Below are positions 27,714 through 36,209 of a DNA stretch of 64,000 nt, one piece after another. The stretch comes from Snodgrassella communis (lineage in GTDB: Bacteria > Pseudomonadota > Gammaproteobacteria > Burkholderiales > Neisseriaceae). The notes beneath the pieces were generated by a model. That model was not told where the DNA came from, ran no database searches, and saw only the letters and a program-made list of their open reading frames with translations. The stretch lies in contig NZ_CAJZCD010000004.1 of the NCBI RefSeq assembly GCF_914768045.1, positions 1-64,000 on the forward strand, given 5' to 3'. A program made the position numbers and the translations under genes. How positions within the stretch are numbered: position 1 is the stretch's first letter; each line of letters starts with the position of its first letter.

Positions 27714-28706
27714 ATGAAGCGCATCGTGATTGACTGTGATCCCGGTAATGGCATTGCAGGGGCAAATGTTGATGATGGTCTGGCACTGGCGCTGGCATTG
27801 GCCGCAGATTCAATTAAACTTGAACTTATTACTATTGTAGCCGGTAATACCCCACGTGATACCGGCTATCGGGTAGCTCGCCAGCTATTGCAAGAGCTGA
27901 ATAAAGATATACCGGTAGTTAAAGGTGCGGCACAGGCATTGATTGAACCGGCTGCTCCATGGCGCGAACAGTTGGATAATAATGTTCGCAAACAGGGGTT
28001 GCTCTCTTTATGGGACAATCTGCCGCCATTGCCCGCACTCAATGACTACAGCGCACCTCATGCGGCGCAGGCGATTGGCGAACTGGTGTGTGGCAACCCT
28101 GGTGAAATCACCGTGGTAGCCATCGGCCCTCTGACCAATATTGCCCATACCATTCAACTATATCCGGATTTTGCCCGTTCGGTAGCTGAAATCGTTATCA
28201 TGGGCGGTGTTTTTCAGTTGGACGGCTATCTGAAAGATACCAACTTTGCAGTCGACCCTGAAGCGGCCAAAATTGTAATTGAAAGCGGTGCCAATATTAC
28301 ACTGGCGCCTCTGGATGTCACCACCCAGACTATGCTTACCCATCAGGATTTGGATAAACTGCAAAGCTTTGCTAATCCGCTAACCGACTTTATCGTGCGC
28401 ACTTCACGCCCATGGATGGATTATTCCATCCAGACCCGCCATCTGGCGGGCTGCTGGATTCATGATGTTTTATGTGTGGCCAAACTGATAGACAGTGATA
28501 TCGTTACCAGCTCGCCCTATATTGTTGACGTATCCACTGCGCGCGACTGTACTCGTGCCAGTAGCCGACGCTGGAAAGAAGGTGCTTTAAGACTTACTGT
28601 GGGTATGCCTGAAGTAATTCATCAGCCTGTCAATGTCATGGAAAGTGTGGATAATCAGCGCTTGCTTGAGATTATATTCAACGCATTAGGCCAGTATTGC
28701 TGCTAG
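27714..28706 (+). CDS. Inosine/uridine-type nucleoside hydrolase
   Basis: A 330-residue hydrolase that splits nucleosides into ribose and base. The calcium-binding aspartates lie in IDCDPGNG (D7, D9) and NVDDGLALALAL (D20, D21). The insert between these two motifs (NGIAGANV) is longer than in classic IunH but known in the family. Other conserved parts are AIGPLTNIA, VIMGG, NFAVDPEAAK and a C-terminal HDVL histidine. It probably forms a salvage unit with the transporter upstream. Confidence 0.9.
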   Translation: MKRIVIDCDPGNGIAGANVDDGLALALALAADSIKLELITIVAGNTPRDTGYRVARQLLQELNKDIPVVKGAAQALIEPAAPWREQLDNNVRKQGLLSLWDNLPPLPALNDYSAPHAAQAIGELVCGNPGEITVVAIGPLTNIAHTIQLYPDFARSVAEIVIMGGVFQLDGYLKDTNFAVDPEAAKIVIESGANITLAPLDVTTQTMLTHQDLDKLQSFANPLTDFIVRTSRPWMDYSIQTRHLAGCWIHDVLCVAKLIDSDIVTSSPYIVDVSTARDCTRASSRRWKEGALRLTVGMPEVIHQPVNVMESVDNQRLLEIIFNALGQYCC

Positions 28707-28953
28707 GCAGTCAGAAAACTGATTTAGGACGTTGCATATACTAAAAACATAGCTAATACGGCAACAATAATAACTATGATCGTTTTATTGCTATGCCATT
28801 ATCGCTAATCTGTGCCAATGATATTGCATTTGTTTATGCTCATGATTAGGATAAACGGGCAATATTAAGAGAAATCAGCAGGTTTATTATGCATGCAGTG
28901 AACAGATATATTTCTGTTTTTGTTTTGTTGTTCCAGTAAAACAGGAGCGCAGA

Positions 28954-29793
28954 ATGTTAGCTAGGATCAGCCAGAAATTACCTGAATTATCCTCGGCAGA
29001 GCGCCGGGTGGCTGAGTGTGTGCTGGCTCAGAGTAAATGGTTTGTGCAAGCAGCTGTTGCCAATATTGCCCAAGAAGCCCGTGTCAGCCAGCCTACTGTT
29101 ATTCGTTTTTGTCGCAGTATGGGCTTTAGTGGGCTTTCAGAATTCAAACTCAACCTGTCAGCCAGTATTGGCCATGACGGTATGCCTTATGTGCATGAAG
29201 AACTGAACAGCACAGATTCTATGCAGGATGTGCTCAATAAAGTTATCGCTAACACTGCGGCCACTGTGTTGGGCAGTCGCAATTCGCTTAATGCCGCTGA
29301 TCTGGATACAGCAGTAAAGCTTATGGCTAAAGCCCGCCGTATCGAATTTTATGGTGCCGGTAATTCCGGTATTGTAGCAATGGATGCTCAGCACAAACTG
29401 TTTCGTTTTGGCTTGTCTACAGTAGCCTATACTGATAGTCATGTGCAGCTGATGGCTGCTGCTGTGCTGTCTCCACAGGATGTACTGGTAGTTATTTCCC
29501 ATTCCGGTTCATCACGCGATTTACTTGATGCCATCAAAATTGCCAAAGGAAATGGTGCTAAAATTATTGGTCTTACCCGCGCCGATTCACCGGTAGCCCA
29601 AGCTTGCGATTGCGTGATTAGTGTTATCACGCCAGAAGACAGTAAAAAATACACGCCAATGATTTCTCGCCTGTTACAGCTGATGGTAATTGATATGCTT
29701 ACTATCGGTCTGGCCTTGCATCTGGGGGAAAATGTCAGCGAAATGTTGGCGAAAACCAAAGCAGGCGTTAAGCTGAAATTTCTGCAAAACTAG
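28954..29793 (+). CDS. RpiR-family (HexR-like) transcriptional regulator
   Basis: A 279-residue regulator with an N-terminal helix-turn-helix (AVANIAQEARVSQPTVIRFC, residues about 35-55) and a C-terminal SIS domain (FYGAGNSGIVAMDAQHKLFR, VVISHSGSSRDLLDAIK) that binds phosphorylated sugars. The sequence resembles Neisseria and Pseudomonas HexR, the repressor of glucose catabolism via the Entner-Doudoroff pathway. No such pathway gene is adjacent. AGGAG lies upstream of the ATG. The specific HexR assignment is moderately sure. Confidence 0.85.
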   Translation: MLARISQKLPELSSAERRVAECVLAQSKWFVQAAVANIAQEARVSQPTVIRFCRSMGFSGLSEFKLNLSASIGHDGMPYVHEELNSTDSMQDVLNKVIANTAATVLGSRNSLNAADLDTAVKLMAKARRIEFYGAGNSGIVAMDAQHKLFRFGLSTVAYTDSHVQLMAAAVLSPQDVLVVISHSGSSRDLLDAIKIAKGNGAKIIGLTRADSPVAQACDCVISVITPEDSKKYTPMISRLLQLMVIDMLTIGLALHLGENVSEMLAKTKAGVKLKFLQN

Positions 29794-30261
29794 GTTGTTT
29801 TAGGGGATAGTTACGTAATATATCTACGTAAAAAAATGTTTCTTCGTAAGAAAAAATCATTTTATTCCTATTGGCAATAAAAAGAATACTTGTTTCATCA
29901 CTAGGATAAAAAAAATCATCCCATGATTTTACGAAAATATCCGTAGGTATAATCGCACTTGCTTTTTTACTCCAAAAGAAAAAAACAAGTGAGCTGTCTG
30001 TTAATCTTTTTTTAAAGAATAAAGAAGATTCTTTAGGATGCTCAAAATTTAAATTAATTTTTTCTATAACTGAGAAGAATGATGAGTCCATTTTAATTAT
30101 ATGCTCAAATGGAAATGTCATGTTCCAGAGATGATCAGATTCTTCCGGATCAAGAAAAACAATTTTGCTTTTTTCAGCAGAAGACAGTAAGCAATCTTTA
30201 GAATTAAATCTCCATGCAATAGGGTATTTTTTTCATCAATAGTTAGTAATTTTTTATTCAT
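29768..30261 (-). pseudogene. DUF2947-like small protein, frameshifted at a poly-A tract
   Basis: The intact part (ATG at 30121) encodes 117 residues including VFFFWSKKASAIIPTD and SWDDFFYPSDETSILFI. The same frame is open further upstream, reading PIAWRFNSKDCLLSSAEKSK and IVFLDPEESDHLWN, but has no start there. An ATG at 30261 with AGGA upstream gives MNKKLLTIDEK and joins this frame only if one A is added to a run of seven. The restored protein of about 165 residues resembles DUF2947 proteins in my reading (weak). It is AT-rich, overlaps the end of the RpiR gene by 26 bases, and looks acquired. Phase variation or sequencing error are both possible. Confidence 0.5.
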
Positions 30262-30336
30262 GAAATTTATGTCCTGTTCTACTCGTTCTTTTACCTATAT
30301 GCCAAGCTTTTTATTTTATATAGTGTTGATTATTCT

Positions 30337-30519
30337 TCAATAAACTCTTTTGCCTGATTGGCTGATGCAAAGGTCTAAAGCGGGTGCGAGCAAATTATAT
30401 TCTTTGATCAATTAGCTGCATGATTTTCCTTGCTGCTAAGGTGTAATCATTTGCGCTTTGAAATCAGTACTGAAAATTCGGCTGGCATATTGTTGTTGAT
30501 GTATTTTTTTCCCTTTCTT
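30337..30519 (-). pseudogene. Decayed transposase OrfA remnant
   Basis: Read on the minus strand with two internal stops, the sequence gives YASRIFSTDFKAQMIT, QQGKS and LIKEYNLLAPALDLC, ending at a TGA (30337-30339). This matches the pattern of helix-turn-helix OrfA proteins of IS3-like elements (R.YS.EFK.QMI..C..GKS...L..EYNI....LY.W). It is inactive. No terminal repeats were identified. Confidence 0.5.
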
Positions 30520-30606
30520 GTGTGAAGTCTCTCCTAATAAGGTTGTATGAATTGGTGTAGTCTATCCAATTGCTTTTTGTACGGTATAGGTGGTTATGTG
30601 GGTTGT

Positions 30607-30640
30607 AACGCTACCGGTATGGTTTTACTGGTAGCGTTTG
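30607..30640 (-). terminator. Intrinsic terminator of the glycan operon
   Basis: AACGCTACC and GGTAGCGTT form a 9-bp stem (30607-30615 / 30630-30638), extendable inward, just beyond the sugar transferase stop. Confidence 0.75.
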
Positions 30641-30657
30641 TTATGGTGATTGCTGGT

Positions 30658-31896
30658 TTAGCGTGCGCCGAAGCCGGTGAGCATGGTTTTGAGGGTCTTA
30701 AAAAATATGAGTATGTCCAGTGAGAAGGAGAAGTGTTTGATGTAGTAAAAATCGTGTTCGATTTTTATCTGGGTCTGTTCGGTGTCGGCGGCATAGCCTT
30801 GGGTGACCTGAGCCCAGCCAGAAATGCCGGGTTTGACGATGTGGCGGTAGTCGTAGAAGGGGATTTCCTGAATAAACTGGTCGACAAATACTTTTTGTTC
30901 GGGGCGTGGGCCGATAAGGCTCATGTCGCCTTTGAGGATGTTCCAGAACTGGGGGAGTTCGTCGATGCGGGTTTTGCGAATGATGTGTCCGATGCGGGTG
31001 ACACGGGCGTCACCTAGTTGTGCCATTTGGGCGCCATTTTTTTCGGAGTCGCTGCACATGCTGCGAAATTTGTAGATGCAGAATTCGTGCCCGCCGCGCC
31101 CGACGCGATTCTGGCGGAACAGGATGGCACCGGGGCTTTCGAGTTTGATGGCGATGGCGGTGATAAGCATTACCGGCAGGGTAATGGGGGCAGAAAGCAG
31201 GATAAGCAGGATGTCTGTGACGCGTTTAATGAGGACGTAGGTAGGTGAGGGTAAAAGGGAACCGAGGTCGTTTTCGTATAGGTGATGAATTTTGACGCGG
31301 CCGGTTAGAAATTCTTCTACCTGACGGATGTTGTAGACGGGCATGCCGTTGAGGGTCTGGCGTGCAAGGAATTTCTGCCAGTGATGATCAAGTTCGGGTT
31401 CGTGCAGGTCGGCGACGATGCCGTTGATGGTGGTGGCTGCGGGCAGGCTGGGGCTGGTAAGTTTTATCCAGTTGACGTTGGGCAGCTGGTCGGCATTTAA
31501 GGCACGGCCATAGGGCAGGTAGGCGTAGGTGGTGATGAATTTGTTGCGGTAGTAGATGTAGGCTACGCATAGAAAGAGTGACACGCAGCCGGCTATAAAC
31601 AGGAACCACACGGTATAGGGTAGGTTGAAGAATTTGGCGGCCATCCACATGCCGAAAAACCAGAAGTAAGTATGCGGCAGGGCAATGACAGCGGATTTCC
31701 TGCCGGGAAAATTGCTGAATACGGACAGGGATTTGGTGTTGAGGATGTGGGCAATGCCGGCAAGGACGATGCTGGTGAGGAAGGCAGCACGCCCCTGAGA
31801 GAAGCCTTTGATAGGCTCCATGATGGCTAGTGGCAACAGCATGACCAGCAGGGTACCGAAGAAAAGGCGACTTTTGTAGGACAATAAACTTCGCAT
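30658..31896 (-). CDS. Undecaprenyl-phosphate sugar phosphotransferase (WbaP/exopolysaccharide type)
   Basis: This enzyme starts a lipid-linked glycan by moving a sugar-1-phosphate onto undecaprenyl phosphate at the inner membrane. The 412-residue protein has about four N-terminal membrane segments, a linker, a fifth segment (VTDILLILLSAPITLPVML) and the C-terminal bacterial sugar transferase domain with LFRQNRVGRGG, CIYKFRSM, TRIDELPQFWNILKGDMSLI and GPRPEQ. Its size fits the polyprenyl glycosylphosphotransferase family. It is the last gene of the glycan operon, 10 bases after the GT2 gene. Confidence 0.92.
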   Translation of the reverse strand: MRSLLSYKSRLFFGTLLVMLLPLAIMEPIKGFSQGRAAFLTSIVLAGIAHILNTKSLSVFSNFPGRKSAVIALPHTYFWFFGMWMAAKFFNLPYTVWFLFIAGCVSLFLCVAYIYYRNKFITTYAYLPYGRALNADQLPNVNWIKLTSPSLPAATTINGIVADLHEPELDHHWQKFLARQTLNGMPVYNIRQVEEFLTGRVKIHHLYENDLGSLLPSPTYVLIKRVTDILLILLSAPITLPVMLITAIAIKLESPGAILFRQNRVGRGGHEFCIYKFRSMCSDSEKNGAQMAQLGDARVTRIGHIIRKTRIDELPQFWNILKGDMSLIGPRPEQKVFVDQFIQEIPFYDYRHIVKPGISGWAQVTQGYAADTEQTQIKIEHDFYYIKHFSFSLDILIFFKTLKTMLTGFGAR

Positions 31897-31906
31897 AATA
31901 GGTGCT

Positions 31907-32728
31907 TTATTTGTTCAGGCGCAAATGTTGGTAGAGGTTGCCCAGCAGATTTGCAGGCAGCAGACGGCTGCTGCTGCGCAGGACAAAGCAACTTAGGGCA
32001 GGTAATAGGGGCTGGCTATGGAGGCGGTGTTTAAGCCGCAGAAGCTGCCATTCGCTGCTGAGGTAGCGCAGTCCGCGCCGGCGTGCATGCATGTTGTGGC
32101 CAGCGCGGGCGTAGACGAGGATTTCGGGCAGGTTGGCAGCGGGAAAACCGGCAGCTAGCAGACGCAGCCACAGGTTGTAGTCTTCCATCCACTGGTGGTG
32201 CTGATAGCCGCCTACTGCCTGTACGGCACTTTTCCGATAGGCGGCAGCCATGTGGTTGATGGGATTGCGCCATTGGGCATAGTGGCGGATGGCACTGTCG
32301 CTAAGGGGCACTTGTCTGACGGCACTGGTGTGTTCCGGGGTGGTACTGAATTCGGCTATCTGGCCGCTGAACAGGGCTATTTGGGGGTGTTGCTGGATAT
32401 ATGCCCATTGGTGCGCAAAGCGTTCTGGTGCGCAGATGTCGTCGGTGTCCATGCGCATGATCCATTCATGCTGGCAATGCTGCAAGCCGATATTGAGGGC
32501 GTTACCAAGGCCGACGTGTTGTGGCAGGGGGATGATTTGCAGCGGCAGCCGGGTTTGGTAGTGGCTGAGTACGTGATGCAATTCGGTGCCAATGCTGCCA
32601 TCCAGTACGATGATGATTTCTTCTGGTTGTATGCTCTGCGTGCACAGGCTATCCAGACAGGTGCTGAGCCAGTCAGGTTGTTCCTGTGCATACAGGGAAA
32701 GCAGAACGGAAAAAGGACGGGTTCTCAT
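31907..32728 (-). CDS. Glycosyltransferase family 2
   Basis: A 273-residue GT-A-fold enzyme transferring a sugar from a nucleotide donor. The N-terminal FSVLLSLYAQEQPDWLSTCL is the usual GT2 opening, VGLGNALNIGLQHC the acceptor-loop region, and MDTDD (residues 93-97) the metal-binding DXD site. WMEDYNLWLRLLAAG supplies the ED catalytic-base motif. Linkage and sugar unknown. It follows the Stealth gene after a 144-base gap that may hold an internal promoter. Confidence 0.9.
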   Translation of the reverse strand: MRTRPFSVLLSLYAQEQPDWLSTCLDSLCTQSIQPEEIIIVLDGSIGTELHHVLSHYQTRLPLQIIPLPQHVGLGNALNIGLQHCQHEWIMRMDTDDICAPERFAHQWAYIQQHPQIALFSGQIAEFSTTPEHTSAVRQVPLSDSAIRHYAQWRNPINHMAAAYRKSAVQAVGGYQHHQWMEDYNLWLRLLAAGFPAANLPEILVYARAGHNMHARRRGLRYLSSEWQLLRLKHRLHSQPLLPALSCFVLRSSSRLLPANLLGNLYQHLRLNK

Positions 32729-32872
32729 TGTGCTGGCAGCAGTGGGTGTCTGTACCGGTAATCTGTGAAGATTTGTTTATTATATCGCAACAATGTTGGT
32801 CGGTGCCGCTTGGGTGGCCGGCGCGGTGGGTTTGTGCTGTTAAATTAAGGATAGCTGTTGATTTTTTTATAA

Positions 32873-33961
32873 TTATAGATGCGATGGCAGTGGCAACTGG
32901 CTGCTGTTTTGTTCGAATGAGGCCGGGTTGGGCAGGTAGTGTTCGTAGAATGTGTTCTGGATAGTGTTGAGTTGTGCCAGTTCGCTGCTGTTATTGCTGG
33001 TGCAGGTGTCGTTGAGGCAGACAAAACGGATTTCAGGATGTTGGTGCAGGTATTCGATGGCGCTGTTGAGTTCAGCCAGATTGCTGATGTTGCGTACGAA
33101 GCCATCGTTGTGTTTATGAGGGACGAAAGCACCGCTGGCCAGATGCCAGTAGCGGTTGAGGTAGATGGTGAGGTCGTTGTGAGCTCGAAAGCGGTTGGCC
33201 GTGCAGGCGAGGATTTCCGGCTGGAAATGCTGATAGACCTGTTGCAGGGTGCTGCGGGTATATGGCTGGGGCAGGTGCCAGTGGGCAAACCAGAAGTAGT
33301 GGCGGTGGAGATATTTAAGCAGGGTGTTGCTGAGTTTTTCGCGCAGGCTGTAACTGGGGGCAAAAAGTTGCTGTGTGTTCAGGGTAGCGGGTTTATAGAT
33401 GCGGTTAATCAGGGCGATGTTGTTGTTGAGGGCGTCTACCCAGCTGTTCTGACCGCGTAGACGGCGAAACAGGGCACTGCGCTTGAGCCAGCCATGGCAG
33501 AGAAAGTCGACCGGCAGGCCGTGCTGAAACAGGCGTTCACGCGGGGTGGGACGCAGGATAACGGTGTCATCATTGAGGTAGACGAAGTGTTCGCTCAGGC
33601 CTTTGAGGTTGACCAGATTCATTTCGATGGCAGATGAGTTGAATACGGGCAGGTTCTGCGGCTGGATAAACAATTGCTGATGGCTGACAATTTCGATTTT
33701 TGGATGGCCGGTTTGTAACCAGTGCGGGCGCTGATCGGCGGTTATCAGGTAAATTTTATGATACCACGGGCAATTTTGTTCAATAGAGCGCAGTACGTAG
33801 CGCAGGGTACCGAAGTCCTGATAGCGGTTGCTGCCGGTGGCATCGCTGCGCCCATGATGCTGGGGCAGGTAGTGGTTTTTTTCAGCCTGCCATGCCGGGT
33901 CGCTGCCATCTACCCATGGCAGGACGAAATCAATCGGGGCATTGTCGGTGTTGGTGTTCAT
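32873..33961 (-). CDS. Stealth-family sugar phosphotransferase
   Basis: Stealth proteins transfer hexose-1-phosphate to make phosphodiester-linked glycans such as meningococcal capsules. The 362-residue protein shows conserved region 1 (IDFVLPWVDGSDPAW, residues 9-23), region 2 (LRYVLRSIEQNCPWYHKIYL then VFNSSAIEMNLVNL and FVYLNDDTVI), and later the regions 3-4 (FRAHNDLTIYLNRYW, FVCLNDT). It overlaps the GT32 gene by one base. Its presence implies a phosphate-containing surface glycan. Confidence 0.9.
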   Translation of the reverse strand: MNTNTDNAPIDFVLPWVDGSDPAWQAEKNHYLPQHHGRSDATGSNRYQDFGTLRYVLRSIEQNCPWYHKIYLITADQRPHWLQTGHPKIEIVSHQQLFIQPQNLPVFNSSAIEMNLVNLKGLSEHFVYLNDDTVILRPTPRERLFQHGLPVDFLCHGWLKRSALFRRLRGQNSWVDALNNNIALINRIYKPATLNTQQLFAPSYSLREKLSNTLLKYLHRHYFWFAHWHLPQPYTRSTLQQVYQHFQPEILACTANRFRAHNDLTIYLNRYWHLASGAFVPHKHNDGFVRNISNLAELNSAIEYLHQHPEIRFVCLNDTCTSNNSSELAQLNTIQNTFYEHYLPNPASFEQNSSQLPLPSHL

Positions 33962-34713
33962 TAATGTTTCCGTTTGAGCAGGGTGATGAGTTTCTGGCTG
34001 TTGTGGGCGCCGAGGGTGGTTCTCAGGAGGTTGAGTAGCCGGCGTTTGAGCTGGTCGATGCGTTTGCTGTCGTTAAGCCATGTGCCATCGTAGTGATGAA
34101 TGCAGACGGTATTGGCGGTGCGGTTCAGTTCATGGGTATAGGCGTTTTTGGCCATGAAGTAGTCGCTGGGGTAGACGCAGACGTAGCCGGGGACTTCCTG
34201 CTGCTGGTTGTTGAGGATAATGCCGTGCTGCTGGTAGAGCTGTTTGAATAGCTGATTGATGGTGATGAGTTGCTGCGGGTTGAATTCGAGGTTCTGGTAT
34301 TGCTGCCAGATGTCCTGCATGAGGGTGCTGCCGGCTTCACAGCCCATGACGCCGGCCTGTGGGTTACAGGTGAGCTGGCGGGTGTAGGGATTCATGCCCT
34401 GCTCGAAACCAGTAAAGCAGTGATGGTGCAGGAAAGGGTCGAATGAGGCCACCATCTGTACGTCAGTGTCCAGATAAATACCACCGTGCTGATACAGTAC
34501 CTGAATGCGACAGACGTCGGCAACAAAGGCATATTTGCCGGCGGCGTAGGCGGCGCGGGCGTAGGGATTGGCCTGATAGTCGAAGTTGTGTTCGTTCCAT
34601 AGCTGGATTTGGTAGTCGGGCAGAAACTGGCGCCAGCTATCCAGATAGCGCTGGGTGGTGGCAGGTAGTGGCTGAGAGCCAAACCAGCAGTAGTGAATCA
34701 GTTTGGGTATCAT
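33961..34713 (-). CDS. Glycosyltransferase family 32 (DXD sugar-binding)
   Basis: A 250-residue enzyme of the OCH1/capsular polysaccharide type. It opens with IPKLIHYCWFG and has FVADVCRIQVLYQHGGIYLD with the DXD motif at Asp82-Asp84. The C-terminal part is basic. It overlaps the flippase gene by 4 bases and the Stealth gene by 1 base, so the three are translated as one unit. Donor sugar unknown. Confidence 0.9.
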   Translation of the reverse strand: MIPKLIHYCWFGSQPLPATTQRYLDSWRQFLPDYQIQLWNEHNFDYQANPYARAAYAAGKYAFVADVCRIQVLYQHGGIYLDTDVQMVASFDPFLHHHCFTGFEQGMNPYTRQLTCNPQAGVMGCEAGSTLMQDIWQQYQNLEFNPQQLITINQLFKQLYQQHGIILNNQQQEVPGYVCVYPSDYFMAKNAYTHELNRTANTVCIHHYDGTWLNDSKRIDQLKRRLLNLLRTTLGAHNSQKLITLLKRKH

Positions 34714-36185
34714 TGGGCAGGACGGCGATAGATGAGAAACAGCAGAAGGGCGAAAGGTATGGCGGTGCTCAGGCCGGTAATGCAGCTCAGTTTAATCCAG
34801 TCCAGATAGTTGTGTACGCTGATGCTGCTGACGGGTTGCCAGCCGATGGTGATGGTGATGGCGATGGTGGCAAATACCACCAGCCATAACAGGTAAGGGC
34901 GTATGCAGGACAGGGACAGGATATGTTTGCAGGTGTAATGTACCATTTCGCTGCTGCGGTAAAGGAAGGATACCAGTGCGGCCAAGAGGATGCCGGCACT
35001 GCCCCATAACTGGATAAAGCACAGGGAGCAGGCAATGTTGAGACCTGCTTCAAGCAGTGCCTGTGGTTTGGTGGCTTTGTAGCGGCCAGCGGCCATGATG
35101 ATGGTCATGCTGGGGATACGGCTGTTTTCGATGATGCCTACCAGTAAAAACAGAATGGCCAATGCTGGCTGGTGGTAGTTGGCATCAGTCATGTTGTGGG
35201 TGTAGAGCTGAATAAAAGGTGTCAGCAGTAGGCCGGTACAGGTGTAAACCCAGCCGAGAAAGCACATGAAGAGGCGATTATAGCGGCAGAAGTTGTGCCG
35301 GACACGTTCGGGGTTGGTGGCGAGACTATGGCCGAAGATGGCTTGCATCCCCTGCGACAGGGATTGTAGAGCCATTTTGATGGCACCAAAAATCAGGGCA
35401 TAGACGGCGTAAATGCTGGCATCTTTTAGTGACAGGAAAAGGGTAATCAATACCAGTGGGGAGCTGAATATAAGCAGGCCGGTAAGCTGGTGGGTGAGGG
35501 CATCCCAGGTTTGTTGCAGCTTGTAGGCGTTGTGTTTGTTGTAGTACTGATTCAGGTTGTCGTAGTGGTGTTTGACATACTGGCGGTAGAGCAGGAATTT
35601 ACTCGCCTGTATCAGGGTAGAGGCTATCTGTACGGTAAGGATGTTATAACCGGCGCTAATCAGCCAGTAGCAGACGGCAATGTTGGCGAGGATGCTACCA
35701 GCCTGTATGGTGGAAATGATGTAGGTTTTCTGGTCGGCGGTGAGCAGTGCGCGGTAGCTGCCAAACAAGAAGAAATCAAGGATGTTGACCGCACCCATTA
35801 CCAGTACCATATAAAAGGTGAGGCTGGCGCTGATTTCGTTGTGGGTAAGCCATGCAAGCAGGATGGCCAGTGCCAGTAGCGCAATGACAAACAGGCTGCC
35901 ACAAATGCGATAGAAGTGATGGGTGGCTGCGAGAATGCGATTACGCAGCTGGTTGTCGCGGGTGGTGAGTGCCTGATAGAGGGCAACAATAGCGGCGGCG
36001 CCAATGCCAGCCTCAAGCAGGGTGAGATAGGCAATAAACTGTTTGATGGAGGCGAGCATGCCATTGGTAGCCGAACCATAGGTAACGACAATCAGTGGCG
36101 GAAGAATGAATCCGCCCAGTGCAGTTATCAGTTGTAGTAACAGATTGGCGGATATGTTTTTCAGGATAACTGCACGGGTACTCAT
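34710..36185 (-). CDS. Polysaccharide flippase (Wzx-like)
   Basis: A 491-residue integral membrane protein with 12-14 predicted segments. The opening NISANLLLQLITALGGFILP then PPLIVVTYGSATNGML is typical of oligosaccharide-lipid flippases of the MOP superfamily. It would move the lipid-linked glycan built by the neighbouring transferases across the inner membrane. Flippases diverge quickly, so substrate cannot be inferred. No Wzy polymerase was seen in the locus. Confidence 0.88.
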   Translation of the reverse strand: MSTRAVILKNISANLLLQLITALGGFILPPLIVVTYGSATNGMLASIKQFIAYLTLLEAGIGAAAIVALYQALTTRDNQLRNRILAATHHFYRICGSLFVIALLALAILLAWLTHNEISASLTFYMVLVMGAVNILDFFLFGSYRALLTADQKTYIISTIQAGSILANIAVCYWLISAGYNILTVQIASTLIQASKFLLYRQYVKHHYDNLNQYYNKHNAYKLQQTWDALTHQLTGLLIFSSPLVLITLFLSLKDASIYAVYALIFGAIKMALQSLSQGMQAIFGHSLATNPERVRHNFCRYNRLFMCFLGWVYTCTGLLLTPFIQLYTHNMTDANYHQPALAILFLLVGIIENSRIPSMTIIMAAGRYKATKPQALLEAGLNIACSLCFIQLWGSAGILLAALVSFLYRSSEMVHYTCKHILSLSCIRPYLLWLVVFATIAITITIGWQPVSSISVHNYLDWIKLSCITGLSTAIPFALLLFLIYRRPAQ

Positions 36186-36209
36186 GAAGCCTCTGGGCGA
36201 TTTGCTAGC

